A stretch of 64,000 bases of DNA, taken from Silicimonas sp963779765 (GTDB taxonomy: Bacteria; Pseudomonadota; Alphaproteobacteria; Rhodobacterales; Rhodobacteraceae). Shown here in pieces: positions 35,469-45,500 of this stretch. The stretch spans positions 186,001 to 250,000 of the forward strand of contig CAVZZP010000002.1 in NCBI GenBank assembly GCA_963779765.1, read 5' to 3'. The notes under the pieces are model-generated. The model saw only the letters and a list, made by a program, of their open reading frames with translations, was not told the origin of the DNA and ran no database searches. Position numbers and translations under genes: made by a program. The first letter of the stretch is position 1; each line of letters opens with the position of its first letter.

Positions 35469-36878
35469 TCAGAGCAGGGATTGAACGTTCACGCCGAAGG
35501 TGATGGCGCCGATCAACTCGCCGGTCGCCGGATCCTTCACCGGCATCGACACCTGGCTCTGGTAGGAGCCCGTGCTGTCGTCGAACTCCACTTCGCTGAT
35601 GTGGATTTCGCCCGACCCGTTGCCATAGGTCATCTGCCACTTGTCCTCGTCGCCCTGCCAGTAGTCCGAGGTCTCGGTGCTCTGGGCGACGTTGAGGCCG
35701 CGGTTGTCCATCGCGAAGACCTCGGTCACGAACTGGGCGGTCTCGGACTGCTTCTGCGCAAGCCACGTAGAGGCGGGACGTGACAGGATCCCGTCGATCA
35801 GTGGCTTTGCTTCAGCCGAGCGCTGTGCCCGCCAGTCGAGGTCGAGCTGATCGATCTCGGCCTGGCTGAGGTTGGTATGCTCGGCGTTCTGCGCCTTGAT
35901 CGCGGCGATGAGCTCGGGGTTGGTCAGCCAATCGTTCAACTGCTGTTCGGCATATGCCTTGAGCGGCACGCGATAGACGTCCTCCTGACCCGGCGTCGCA
36001 AGCATGTAGAGCGTCACGACGTTGTCCATCCGGGTAGTCAGGTCGGCCGAGGTGACAGCAAGGTTCGCCACATTCTCGGACGACGGAGCGAAGCCGCCGC
36101 GGATCGCGTTCAGGGCCCCGAGCGTTTCGGTCCAGGTCGCGTTGACGGCGGCAAGTTCCTTGGCCACGGCCTCGGTCGGCGGCGGGTTGATGCCCGCGTC
36201 GACCATCCCGTTCGACAACGCGTTCAGCGAGACGGTGTAGGTGTCGAGCGTCGCGCCGAGCCCTTCGACCGTTCCCATGTCTGCAGCATTCACCATGATA
36301 CCGCAGACCTCCTTGGACATCTGGTGCGCCAGCATCAGTTGCCGTCCGGCGATGTTTAGTGCCATGGCGTCGGCTTGCGTCAGTTCGTTCGGGTTCGAGT
36401 ACTTGCCCGACATGTCCGACGCGAGGATCATCGTGGCTTGAAGAAGTTCGCCGTTGGACGAAGCGATCAGCTTGGCGCCGTCGCCGCTGTCCTGACCCGT
36501 GACCATGGCGGACGCCGCCTTGTCGACCGGCTGCCAGAGGTCGCGCACGGCTCCGATGGATTTCTTGACGACGCCGTATTTTTCGGCACTCGGGATGCCG
36601 AGGGCGCTGGAGCCGTCGGTGAGACCGGCGAGGATGACGTTGAACTCGTTCCTTGCTTCGACGAGCTCAGACCGTGCGGCTTCAGGTTCGATGCCCGAGT
36701 CGAGACGGCAACTGGCCGAGGCGACGGCTTGGGTGAGGGTCCGAAGTTTGCCCGCCAGATTGACCCGGGCTTTCGAGCCGTCGAATTCCTGGGCGAAAGA
36801 TGGTGCGGCCAGTGACAAGGCTGCGACGCTGGCGACCGCTGCTGCGATGAGCGTCCTTTTGGGCGAATGCTGTTTCAT
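35469..36878 (-). CDS. Periplasmic protein with two PilJ-type (type IV pili MCP N-terminal) domains and a Cache-like end
   Basis: A 469-residue protein with a signal peptide (LIAAAVASVAALSLAAPSFA). Residues about 35-130 and 165-275 are helical and resemble the PilJ/NarX-type N-terminal sensor domain twice (NLAGKLRTLTQAVASASCRL; NIAGRQLMLAHQMSKEVCGI). The C-terminal about 115 residues (ETAQFVTEVFAMDNRGLNVA, SGEIHISEVEFDDSTGSYQSQ, SMPVKDPATGELIGAITFGV) look like a small-molecule-sensing Cache/PAS fold. There is no membrane helix after the signal and no HAMP, kinase or methyl-accepting part. It therefore must signal through a partner. It is the last gene of the block that includes PstS-OmpA, PP2C and kinase genes. 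Confidence 0.78.
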   Translation of the reverse strand: MKQHSPKRTLIAAAVASVAALSLAAPSFAQEFDGSKARVNLAGKLRTLTQAVASASCRLDSGIEPEAARSELVEARNEFNVILAGLTDGSSALGIPSAEKYGVVKKSIGAVRDLWQPVDKAASAMVTGQDSGDGAKLIASSNGELLQATMILASDMSGKYSNPNELTQADAMALNIAGRQLMLAHQMSKEVCGIMVNAADMGTVEGLGATLDTYTVSLNALSNGMVDAGINPPPTEAVAKELAAVNATWTETLGALNAIRGGFAPSSENVANLAVTSADLTTRMDNVVTLYMLATPGQEDVYRVPLKAYAEQQLNDWLTNPELIAAIKAQNAEHTNLSQAEIDQLDLDWRAQRSAEAKPLIDGILSRPASTWLAQKQSETAQFVTEVFAMDNRGLNVAQSTETSDYWQGDEDKWQMTYGNGSGEIHISEVEFDDSTGSYQSQVSMPVKDPATGELIGAITFGVNVQSLL

Positions 36879-36957
36879 GTCGCGTTCCTATTCGTGGATT
36901 TTCGAAGGTGGACCGGGCGCGTCCGTTGATCTTCTGCGCCCGGAAGCTTGCGTCTGC

Positions 36958-38553
36958 TTACGCGTCCTTACTGATCCACACTTCGACGCGGCGATTCACG
37001 GCACGACCATTTTCCGTCACGTTGCAGGCCGAAGGAGACACCTCGCCATAACCCGTGGTTTGCATGGTGATGTGGCTGAGGCGGCTGCCCGCGGCACGAC
37101 GCACTTCCTGCATCACGTCGCTGGCGCGCTCTTCGGACAGTTTGCGGTTGCCCTCGAACGTGCCGACGCTGTCAGTGAACCCGACGAAAGTGATCTCGGT
37201 GCCTTGGGGAGCGGTCTCGAGGTAGGAGATCAAACGCTCCATGTCGAGCTTGCCGCGTTCGTCCATCTTCGACGAGCCGAGGCGGAAGCGGAAGGTGGTC
37301 GACAGGCGATCGTAGTTGACCATGCTGTCGAACATTTCCATCGCCACCGTGCTTTCGAAGCCGGCGTCATACGCCTCGCTCTCGGCCAGAAGCGCAGCGG
37401 CACGTTCGTCGTCACCCGTCTGCGGGCGGCGAAGGATGCCCAGGTCGATGAAGCCCGACTTGCCGATGACGCCATCGGCGTTCTCGGAGATGGCGAAATC
37501 GAGGAAGGCCTGAGCAGACTCGTCCAGGTTGTCGCTGCGATTGTAGAGGTACATCCGGCGGTTCAGCCCGTATTCCTCGGTTTTGGCCGAGAAGGCGTCA
37601 GGCCGCGAAGCGATGCCGCATTCGTTGACCAGTGTGACGCCCTTGGCGCCGCGCTGGAAAGCGTAGCCGACATAACCGATTGCGTGGGGATCGAGGTAGA
37701 CGACGTTCGAAACTTCCTGGTCGTCATCCGCGATGCCCTGAGGGCGGAAGACCGGCTTCTCCTGGCCTTCGAAGAGGTAGTCCATGAAGAAGTCGTAGCT
37801 GGTCGACCCGGGCTCCTGCGCGATGACCGAGATCGGGTGATCCGATCCGCCGACGTCCTTCCAGTTCCGGAACTTGCCCGAGAAAATGCCGCGAAGCTGC
37901 TCCATCGTCAGTTCGCCGACATCGTTCGTGGGGTGGGTGATGACGACGACGCTGTCGACAGCGACAATTCGCTCCTGGTTCGGATCGACCATGTTGCCGG
38001 CGCCGGAAGCGCGCAGCTCCTTGGCCTCGGCCGGCAGAATGCGGCGCGCGGACATGGCGATCTGGGTCTCGTTGTTCATCAGCGACCGAAAGGCGTCTTC
38101 CGACGTCGTCGAGGTCACGAGGAAGGACCCGATGTCGTCGCCGAAACCACTGTCGCCCACCAGTTTCGCAAGGCTTTGACCCTGCACCGAGGTGTTGGTG
38201 ATTTCCGCGTCGGCGTCCATCGACGAGGCGAAGCCCGTCATCAGAAGCGGCATCATCCCGATCCCGATCACGTCGGAGCCCGAGATCATCACGTCGGCCG
38301 CGCTTCCGCCAATTTGCGGGCAGGCCGCACCTTCGCAACGCACGCGGCTGGCGGAGATCCGGAGGTCGCCCAGGACCGTGCGGATGATGTAGTTGTCGTC
38401 CTTGAAATCCACGAACTCGCCGACCAGGTTGACGGTGCCGTCAGCGGATTTGAGGCTGACCTCTTCGGCGACTGCAGCCAACGGCATCATCAGAGTACCG
38501 GCGATTGCGGCGGCGGAAACCGAAGCCTTCAAGACTTCAATCTTTTTTCCCAC
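36958..38553 (-). CDS. PstS-like substrate-binding domain fused to an OmpA peptidoglycan-binding domain
   Basis: A 531-residue envelope protein. A signal peptide ends near residue 29 (LAAVAEE). Residues 30-80 form a small beta domain (VSLKSADGTVNLVGEFVDF). About 90-395 is a phosphate-binding-protein-like domain (IAMSARRILPAEAKEL, GELTMEQLRGIFSGKFRNW, VIAQEPGSTSYDFFMDYL). Residues 415-531 are OmpA-like with ITFVGFTDSVGTFEGNRKLSEERA and GRAVNRRVEVWI, which bind peptidoglycan. It starts at GTG with GAGGAG ten bases upstream. The fusion would anchor a ligand sensor to the cell wall. It is probably not an import receptor, because no pst permease genes are near. Confidence 0.88.
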   Translation of the reverse strand: MGKKIEVLKASVSAAAIAGTLMMPLAAVAEEVSLKSADGTVNLVGEFVDFKDDNYIIRTVLGDLRISASRVRCEGAACPQIGGSAADVMISGSDVIGIGMMPLLMTGFASSMDADAEITNTSVQGQSLAKLVGDSGFGDDIGSFLVTSTTSEDAFRSLMNNETQIAMSARRILPAEAKELRASGAGNMVDPNQERIVAVDSVVVITHPTNDVGELTMEQLRGIFSGKFRNWKDVGGSDHPISVIAQEPGSTSYDFFMDYLFEGQEKPVFRPQGIADDDQEVSNVVYLDPHAIGYVGYAFQRGAKGVTLVNECGIASRPDAFSAKTEEYGLNRRMYLYNRSDNLDESAQAFLDFAISENADGVIGKSGFIDLGILRRPQTGDDERAAALLAESEAYDAGFESTVAMEMFDSMVNYDRLSTTFRFRLGSSKMDERGKLDMERLISYLETAPQGTEITFVGFTDSVGTFEGNRKLSEERASDVMQEVRRAAGSRLSHITMQTTGYGEVSPSACNVTENGRAVNRRVEVWISKDA

Positions 38554-38671
38554 TGGAGTTGCTCCTCATTTGGGGCCCGCGCCGCGTTCACTGTGAAACG
38601 CTGCCGCGAACGGGGTGAGATGTCGGAACCGGGAACAGGGAAATCGCTAAAGATTGACGCTGGGTTTAGGT

Positions 38672-38693
38672 AAGGAATGGGGAAGGAATGGGG
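38672..38693 (-). repeat. Tandem 11-bp direct repeat upstream of the PstS-OmpA gene
   Basis: AAGGAATGGGG is repeated exactly, head to tail, at 38672-38682 and 38683-38693, about 120 bp before the GTG of the PstS-OmpA gene. An 11-bp spacing is what OmpR/PhoB-family regulators recognise, although the sequence is not a known PHO box. The rest of the 38554-38847 gap holds no gene. Confidence 0.5.
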
Positions 38694-38803
38694 CGCGGGC
38701 TGGAAAACGTCCCAGCTTTTTCATGTCCATTTTGGAAACAAAACGGCGGAAGACGGTCAAATTGTGGCAAAGTCAATTTCAGTCGTCGCCCGCGGAAACG
38801 CTG

Positions 38804-38823
38804 CGGGCAGGTGCCCCTGCCCG
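38804..38823 (-). terminator. Hairpin after the PP2C gene
   Basis: An 8-bp stem CGGGCAGG (38804-38811) / CCTGCCCG (38816-38823) with a TGCC loop begins 25 nt past the PP2C stop on the minus strand. It may end or weaken the kinase-phosphatase transcript before the PstS-OmpA gene. No clear T-run. Confidence 0.5.
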
Positions 38824-38847
38824 GCATGCGAAGGCGATCGGTCGGCG

Positions 38848-39738
38848 TCAGCGTCCTGAAACGAACTGCAGGACACGCGTGGGCATGGACACTCCGCGCG
38901 GCTTGGCCACTTGGACGTGCCGCGTACTGTCGAAGACCTCGACCGGGGTCCTCGTGGTGACCTTGATGACCGAAATCGAAATGTTGTCCTGATCGGGATC
39001 GTCGATCTTCTCGACCGCCGCCAGAAGCGCAGAGACGATAGCGTGGCTGGGCTTCGTGCGGTTGTCGTCGAGGATCGCCTCGATTTCCGCGTCGGTGAGT
39101 GTCTGGAGACCGTCGCTCGACGCGACGAAGATGTCGTCCTGCTCGACCTTGAAGGGCTCGCGTGGGCAATCGACCTTGGCGATCTCGGACCCGAAGATGA
39201 CCGACTTCAGGCAGTTGCGGTCGGGGTGGTTCCGGCCCTGCTCCTCGGTCATCATGCCGGAGCGGACCATGAGGTCGATCTCGGGCGCAAGCGAGTGGTC
39301 CTCGTTCAGTTGCTTCAGCTTGCCGTCGCGGAAAAGATACAGCGGGGAATCCCCGACCGAGACCCAGTAAAGCCTGTCCTCGATGAACATCGGTGCCACC
39401 AGGGTGGCGCCCATGCCGTAGCTTTCGGGGTGGTCCGAGACATAGCCGCGGATGCACTGGTTCGCGGACAGAGCGGCATGGTGAAGGACCTGGGGCACCT
39501 GCGTCTCGTTGTTCTTCAGCTGCTGCGACTTGAACTTCAGCTCGGCGAACATCTCGGTGACGACGATGGTCGAGGCGATCTCGCCCGCCGTGTGTCCGCC
39601 CATGCCATCGGCCAGGACCATGAAGCCGGCCTGCGGACCAAGGGGAAAATCTGTGACGAGAGCGTCTTCCTGCACGTCGCGCGCGCCCTGCGAAAGGGCG
39701 GTCGCCACATCGTACTGAGGAGCGGTCATGGTGTTCAT
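38848..39738 (-). CDS. PP2C-family protein Ser/Thr phosphatase
   Basis: A 296-residue single-domain phosphatase with the metal-binding motifs DVQEDALVTD, MVLADGMGGHTAGEIAS, MGATLVAPMFIEDRLYWVSVGDSPLYLF (described by its ends), IFVASSDGLQTLTDAE and DQDNISISVI, that is, all the Asp ligands of the two-metal centre. There is no membrane segment, so it acts in the cytoplasm. GGGAGAGG precedes the ATG at 39738. It lies 18 nt after the kinase stop and would reverse that kinase's phosphorylation, as in Stp/PrkC pairs. Confidence 0.93.
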   Translation of the reverse strand: MNTMTAPQYDVATALSQGARDVQEDALVTDFPLGPQAGFMVLADGMGGHTAGEIASTIVVTEMFAELKFKSQQLKNNETQVPQVLHHAALSANQCIRGYVSDHPESYGMGATLVAPMFIEDRLYWVSVGDSPLYLFRDGKLKQLNEDHSLAPEIDLMVRSGMMTEEQGRNHPDRNCLKSVIFGSEIAKVDCPREPFKVEQDDIFVASSDGLQTLTDAEIEAILDDNRTKPSHAIVSALLAAVEKIDDPDQDNISISVIKVTTRTPVEVFDSTRHVQVAKPRGVSMPTRVLQFVSGR

Positions 39739-39755
39739 CTCGGCCTCTCCCTGGT

Positions 39756-42260
39756 TCAGTTGCCGGCCTCGACGTTCGTCGTCGAGACTAGCCACATCTC
39801 GCCGTCGCGCTTAACGGCGAAGTTGAACTTGGGCGCGCCGGCGGCGATTTCGCGGGCGAGGATCGTCTGAAGCGCCAGAGGCGTGTCGATCAGCTCGCTC
39901 GACGGCATGAAGGCAACGACGATGTCGCCGGTCCGAAGCGCCTCGTCGGCATCGGTCGGACTCTCGATGACCGTCGTGACCCACGCCCCGTCCACTTGTG
40001 CGGTACGGAAGCGTTCGCCGGTAAGCAGGATCGTCTCCTGGACCGTCGGCACATCGAGGCTGCGAACCAGCGTCTGGCCATCGGGCGTTTCGATGCCGAG
40101 GGTCGCCTTGACCGAGGCTCCAAGCCCGAAACCGGGCTGAAGCTTCACGACCTGCTGCACCTCGGAGAACGAGATGACGGGCAGGCCGTTCACGGACAGG
40201 ATCTTCGATCCGGACTCCAGCCACTCGGGCGCGCTTGCATCGACCGACAGGATTCTGAGCGAACCGTTCGGCTCGAGCATGAATGGGAAGGCGGCGGTGG
40301 CGCCGGACAAGAGCGGCGAGGCCTCGATCACGTTGGAGGGCTGGGCGGGCTCCGGCGGAAGCGGCGCGGGGCTCGACCGGTCGACCGACGGAGCGCCGCT
40401 TTCGACCTGTGGCTCGATGACGATAGACGCCGTGCGTGCCGGGTCGGCATCGACATCCGCGCCGACGTCCACACCCAGGTCTTCCGTGGACACGTTCGGA
40501 AGCGTCGCGACGCGTTCGGACACCGTCGGCGCGATGGCGGGAACCTCGGGCTGGGAAATGGCGGCAGGCCGTGACGGCGGGCGCTTCGTGACGTCGGGCC
40601 GACTTGCAACGACGGCGACGTCTTCACCCTCGACCGCGGCGGGTTCGGAAGGCACGGGTCCCGTGGTCGCCGGTTCGGCGACGACGGCGGGCACTTCGGG
40701 TTCGGCAGGAACGGCCGGCACGATCACGGCGGCCGGCACCCTCGGTTTGAGTTCTGCGGCGGGCGGGGTCACGGTCGCTTCCACCGCCGCCACTTCGGGC
40801 TCGGGTGTGGGCGCGACGGGCGTCTCGATCTCGGCCGTTTCGACAGGTGCGACAACGGCGGGTTCGGCGGTCGCGGCAGGCGTGGAGATCGACGCGACAT
40901 CGGGCGTCTCGTCCGACCCCATCATCACGTAACCCCCGACGCCCGCGGCGGCGAGCAGCGCCAGAAGACCTGCGACGAGACCCAGCTTGCCTTTGGACCC
41001 GGAGGTGTCGCGCATGACCTGCGTGACCACCTTCTCCTGCGGAACATCGACGAAGCTTGGCGTGGAGGTAACGGAACCCCTCGGCGGGCGCGGCGTATCG
41101 GGCCGGTCGGTCTGGTTCGGGCGTCTCGGCCGTTTCGGTTGGGCGAGACCTGCCGCTTCCAGCTCGGCCTCGGTCGCAAGGCTCTGCGCACCTTCGGCGC
41201 CCATGTTATTGAAGTGCTGCGAGGCGAGCTTCTCTTCGCGAACCAGGTCCTTGATCTGCGAGACGACAAAGCCGTTGTCGACGGCAAGGACAGGGCGCGA
41301 CACGGACCCGCGGGTCAGCGAGCTTACGCGCGAGTGGGTGATCATCGCGCGCCAGTCGGCGGCGGACTGGATGCGGTTCTTCGGGAAGATCGCCAGAGCG
41401 CGGTCGATGGCTTCGAGGAACTCGCGCTTGTAACCGCCCGTGCGGTCGGCGATCGGCACATAGGGATCGGGATCGTCGCTTGCGACGGCGGTCAGGCGCT
41501 CCTGAGCGTTCGGCGGCGTGTTCCCGGTGATGACATGGTAGAGCGACGCACCGAGCGAATAGAGATCGCTCGATGGAAAGGAAGCGCCGTCCGAGATGTA
41601 GAATTCCTGCGGCGAATAGCCGTCCTTCACCGTCCGCATCGCGCCCAGGTGACGAGTGGCGCGGGACGCTGTCTCACGTGCGGCGCCGAAGTCGATCAGC
41701 ACCGGCTCCTTTTCGCGCGAAATCAGGATGTTGTCCGGCGAGATGTCGCGGTGAAGCACGCCCTCATGGTGGATGAACTCGATGGCATCGAGCAGCTTGA
41801 CCACGATGGCCTCGAGGTCCTTGGGATCGAGCCGGGCCGTCGGATCCTCGGCGATCTCGAGAAGGTCGCGTCCGTCGACGTAGTCTAGCGCCATGTAGGC
41901 GGTGCCGTTGTCTTCGAAAACCTGGTGGACGCCCACGATGTTCGGATGGTTCAGACGCGCAAGGTTCCGGGCCTCTTGAACGAAGAGGTCCACGATCATG
42001 CGGAATTCCTTGGCGTGAGCACGCGAACGCACGCCTACGATCGTCTTCGACCGGCGACAGAAGGCGCCCGGAAAACATTCCTTGATCACGACACGGCGGC
42101 GCAGGCTGTCCTCGGCGAGGTAGGTGATTCCGAAACCGCCGCTGTTGAGATATTCCTCGATCGTGTACTGACCGTGAAGCAGCGACATGCCTGGCTGAAG
42201 CTCGTCGGGGAACTCCTGGTCCACGAACTCTTTCGGCGTTGTGCTCGGTTTCATACGCAT
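39756..42260 (-). CDS. Transmembrane Ser/Thr protein kinase with periplasmic PDZ-like tail
   Basis: An 834-residue protein. Kinase domain at about 32-310: glycine loop NSGGFGITYLAE, catalytic Lys60 in RRVVIKECF, HRDISPDNIL at 170-179, DFGAARE at 190-196 and GYSPQEFY. One membrane helix at about 425-447 (LGLVAGLLALLAAAGVGGYVMM). Then a Pro/Val/Glu/Ala-rich linker of about 200 residues, and a C-terminal about 165 residues with two PDZ-like repeats (GSKILSVNGLPVISFSEVQQVV; ADEALRTGDIVVAFMPSSEL). The linker and PDZ part would be periplasmic. The gene is paired with a PP2C gene. The start is chosen at ATG 42260; ATG 42254 is equally possible. The 288-bp gap upstream holds only a GGAAACTGTTTCC palindrome (42528-42540). 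Confidence 0.9.
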   Translation of the reverse strand: MRMKPSTTPKEFVDQEFPDELQPGMSLLHGQYTIEEYLNSGGFGITYLAEDSLRRRVVIKECFPGAFCRRSKTIVGVRSRAHAKEFRMIVDLFVQEARNLARLNHPNIVGVHQVFEDNGTAYMALDYVDGRDLLEIAEDPTARLDPKDLEAIVVKLLDAIEFIHHEGVLHRDISPDNILISREKEPVLIDFGAARETASRATRHLGAMRTVKDGYSPQEFYISDGASFPSSDLYSLGASLYHVITGNTPPNAQERLTAVASDDPDPYVPIADRTGGYKREFLEAIDRALAIFPKNRIQSAADWRAMITHSRVSSLTRGSVSRPVLAVDNGFVVSQIKDLVREEKLASQHFNNMGAEGAQSLATEAELEAAGLAQPKRPRRPNQTDRPDTPRPPRGSVTSTPSFVDVPQEKVVTQVMRDTSGSKGKLGLVAGLLALLAAAGVGGYVMMGSDETPDVASISTPAATAEPAVVAPVETAEIETPVAPTPEPEVAAVEATVTPPAAELKPRVPAAVIVPAVPAEPEVPAVVAEPATTGPVPSEPAAVEGEDVAVVASRPDVTKRPPSRPAAISQPEVPAIAPTVSERVATLPNVSTEDLGVDVGADVDADPARTASIVIEPQVESGAPSVDRSSPAPLPPEPAQPSNVIEASPLLSGATAAFPFMLEPNGSLRILSVDASAPEWLESGSKILSVNGLPVISFSEVQQVVKLQPGFGLGASVKATLGIETPDGQTLVRSLDVPTVQETILLTGERFRTAQVDGAWVTTVIESPTDADEALRTGDIVVAFMPSSELIDTPLALQTILAREIAAGAPKFNFAVKRDGEMWLVSTTNVEAGN

Positions 42261-42548
42261 ACCTATGCAAGTCTGGCCCGGGCGTGCGGGCATTCGGCAC
42301 ACCATGGCAATCGAATCTGTCCAAAAGTTGATGCAATTACGGATATTTGGCCGGGAGCGTGAAAACGCGCACCTCCGCGACTGAATGTTTCCGGTCTGGA
42401 AATACTTAACGTTTACGGCGCATTAAGCTCCGAGAGACCCTAGGTTCCAGAGCGCCTGGATGCTGCAAAAGCCCCGTGAAGCCATAGGATTGCCGTAATT
42501 GGCTCACCCGGCCATGGGGACGTGAGCGGAAACTGTTTCCAACATGCC

Positions 42549-45500
42549 TCAGCCTTCGGCCTCTGCGAGGAGGGTCGCGTTGCCTCCCGCCGCCGTGGTA
42601 TCCACGCAGGTCGAGCGCTCGGCGGCGTACAGTTCAGGTGACAGAAGTCCGGTGACGAGCGTCAGCACCGGCCCCTCTCGAGAGGCCAGAACTTGCCGCA
42701 GTCGGCCTAGGGCGGCGCCCGAGACCTTGGCTGCGACGAGGTCGACACCGGGATGGCGAAGCAGGTCGTCGCTCGCGCCGCCGTCGTGCACGGACAAGGG
42801 AAAGTCTTCGCGCATCAGCATCTTGAGGGCAGACGTTGCATCCGGGGCAGCAGCAACGACCGCATTGCCCGCAGCGAGGGACTGGACGACCTGAGCAAGC
42901 AGCGCCTCCGGATCGGGCCCGAGGCAGAGGACGCGTCCGCGCGGAAGAAGGGCAAGCTGATTGGATTCTCCCGTCGGTCCAGGCAGATCCACGGGGCCAA
43001 AATCGAGCGCCGCCGATGCCGCCATCGCCGCCGACGCCCGTCCGCGCAGCGCCGAGCGCAGCCGGGCGATCCGGTCGGTCGCCCTGCCCCAGTTGGCCGC
43101 ACGATCGTCGATCAACTCGAAATCCACAGTCTCGGTGTCGCCGCCCGGTAGGACCTCGGACCCCGTCCCGCCCTCAGCCGTGAAGCGCGGCAAGTACTGC
43201 GCCCCGCCCGCCTTGGGTCCCGTCCCCGAGAGGCCATGCCCGCCGAACGGCTGGCTTCCGACCACGGCGCCGATCTGGTCGCGGTTGACGTAGACGTTGC
43301 CGGCACCGATCCGGTCGAGGACCCTCTGCACGCGCCGGTCGATCCGCGAATGCAGCCCGAAGGTCAGACCATAACCTCTTGTGTTGATGTCGGAAACCAC
43401 ATCGGCGATCTTGTCGCCGCCGAACCGTGCGACGTGGAGGACGGGACCAAAAATCTCGCGCTCGATATCAGCGATCCCCGACACGCGCACCACGGTCGGC
43501 GGTACGAAGTGACCTTCGGCCGGACGGTCGAGCCGCTTCAACACGCGCCCTTCTTCCTCCATCCGCTCGACATAGGCGGCGATCGCCTCGCGCGCCTCGG
43601 CATCGATCAGGGGACCCACATCCGTCGCCAGGTTCCACGGATCGCCAGCGACAAGGGTATCCATGGCGCCGAAGAGCATCTTCAGAAGCTTCTCCTCGAC
43701 ATCCTTCTGGACATAGAGGATGCGCAGGGCCGAACATCGCTGTCCGGCTGACTGGAATGCACCTCGCAGGATGTCGCGGGTCGCCTGTTCGAGTAGCGCC
43801 GTCGAGTTCGACGATCATTGCATTGAGACCGCCGGTCTCCGCGATCAGCATGGCCTGCGGCGCGGTCCTGGCCAATTGCCGGTCGATGAGCTTCGCCACC
43901 TCGGTCGAACCAGTGAAGCACACGCCCGACAGGCGCGGATCGGCGGTCAGGGGCGCCCCCACGCCGTCGCCGTCGCCGGGCAGAAGTTGGAGGACGCCTG
44001 CGGGCACACCCGCCTCGTGCAGCCACTGGGTGGCGCGACAGGCGACAAGCGGCGTCTGCTCGGCCGGCTTGGCGATGACGGCGTTGCCCGCAGCCAGCGC
44101 CGCGGCGATCTGGCCGGTGAAGATCGCGAGCGGGAAGTTCCAGGGCGAGATGCAGGCGATGACGCCGCGCGCCGGGCGGTCGCCCAGGGTTTCGGCCTCC
44201 TGTGCGTAGTAGCGCAGGAAGTCGACCGCTTCGCGCAATTCCGCCACGCCGTCTGCGAGGGTCTTGCCTGCCTCGCGCGCAGTAAGGGCAAAGACCTCGT
44301 GGGCGTTCGCCTCATAGAGATCTGCCGCGCGGCGCAGGATCGTCGCCCGCGCCGGAGCGCCGAGTGCGAACCAGCCAGGCTGCGCCTCGACAGCAAGACC
44401 GACCGCCGCCACGACCATCTTCGCATCGGCCTCGGTAACGGTTCCCACCACCTCGGACGGACGCGCGGGATTTCGCACCTCGCGGGCCGTACCCAAGCCT
44501 TCGGCCGGTGTCAGCGGACCCGCAGTCCAGGCGTAGGGAGCGGCAAAGGCGGCGCGGCCGGCGTCGATTTCGGCGAGCGTCACAGGATCGGTCAGATCCC
44601 ATCCTGCGCTGTTGCGGCGAGGGGCGAAAATGTCGGCAGGGCGAGGGATCGCCGGGTTCGGGTGAAAACCGTCGGCCTCGGCTTTCGAAACCGGGTCAGC
44701 CGCGATTTCTTCTGCCGGAACAGTGGTATCCACGATCTGGTTCACGAAGGACGAGTTGGCGCCATTCTCCAGAAGCCGACGGACGAGATAGGCCAGAAGG
44801 TCGTGGTGCGCGCCGACGGGCGCATAGATGCGGCAGCGCGTTCCCTCGGACTTGCGAACCGCCTCGTGCAGGTGTTCTCCCATGCCGTGCAGACGCTGGA
44901 ATTCGAAGGCGGCCTTGTCGGACGCCATCTCGAGAACGGCTGCGACGGAGTGGGCGTTGTGCGTCGCGAACTGCGGATAGATGCGGTCCGTCATCGACAG
45001 AAGCTTCCGCGCACCGGCCAGGTAGCTGACGTCCGTGTGGGTCTTGCGGGTGAAGACGGGATAGTCCGCTAGCCCCAGCACCTGGGCGCGCTTCACCTCG
45101 GTATCCCAGTAGGCACCCTTGACGAGGCGGACCATGATGCGGCGGTCGTGACGGGCAGCGAGGTCGTGGAGCCAGTCGAGGACGGGCATCGCGCGTCGTC
45201 CGAACGCTTGGACGACGACGCCGAAGCCGTCCCAGCCTTTCAGGCTGCCGGACGACAGCACGCGTTCGATCACGTCAAGGGAAAGATCAAGCCGATCAGC
45301 CTCTTCCGCGTCGATATTGAAGCCGATCCCGGCCTTCGCCGCCGCTTCGGCGAGCGAGAGAAGGCGGTCCGAGAGGACGGGAAGCATCGTCTCTGCCTGC
45401 GCACGCTCATAGCGGGGATGCAGCGCCGACAGCTTGACCGAGATGCCCGGGTTCGTCCCGACATCGCTTCCCGACGCCGCACCCGCGATGACGTCGATGG

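Noticed and set aside
36499..38673. 724-codon plus-strand frame opposite the PilJ and PstS-OmpA genes
   Set aside because: No domains; the opposite strand has signal peptides, OmpA and PstS motifs.
35469..42260. Type VI secretion regulatory pair (PpkA/PppA)
   Set aside because: Kinase and PP2C adjacency fits, but no tss genes, FHA protein or VgrG/Hcp lie in the surrounding 60 kb.
42528..42540. GGAAACTGTTTCC palindrome after putA as terminator
   Set aside because: The stem is only six base pairs and no T-run follows; it may be a binding site, but nothing supports a specific role.
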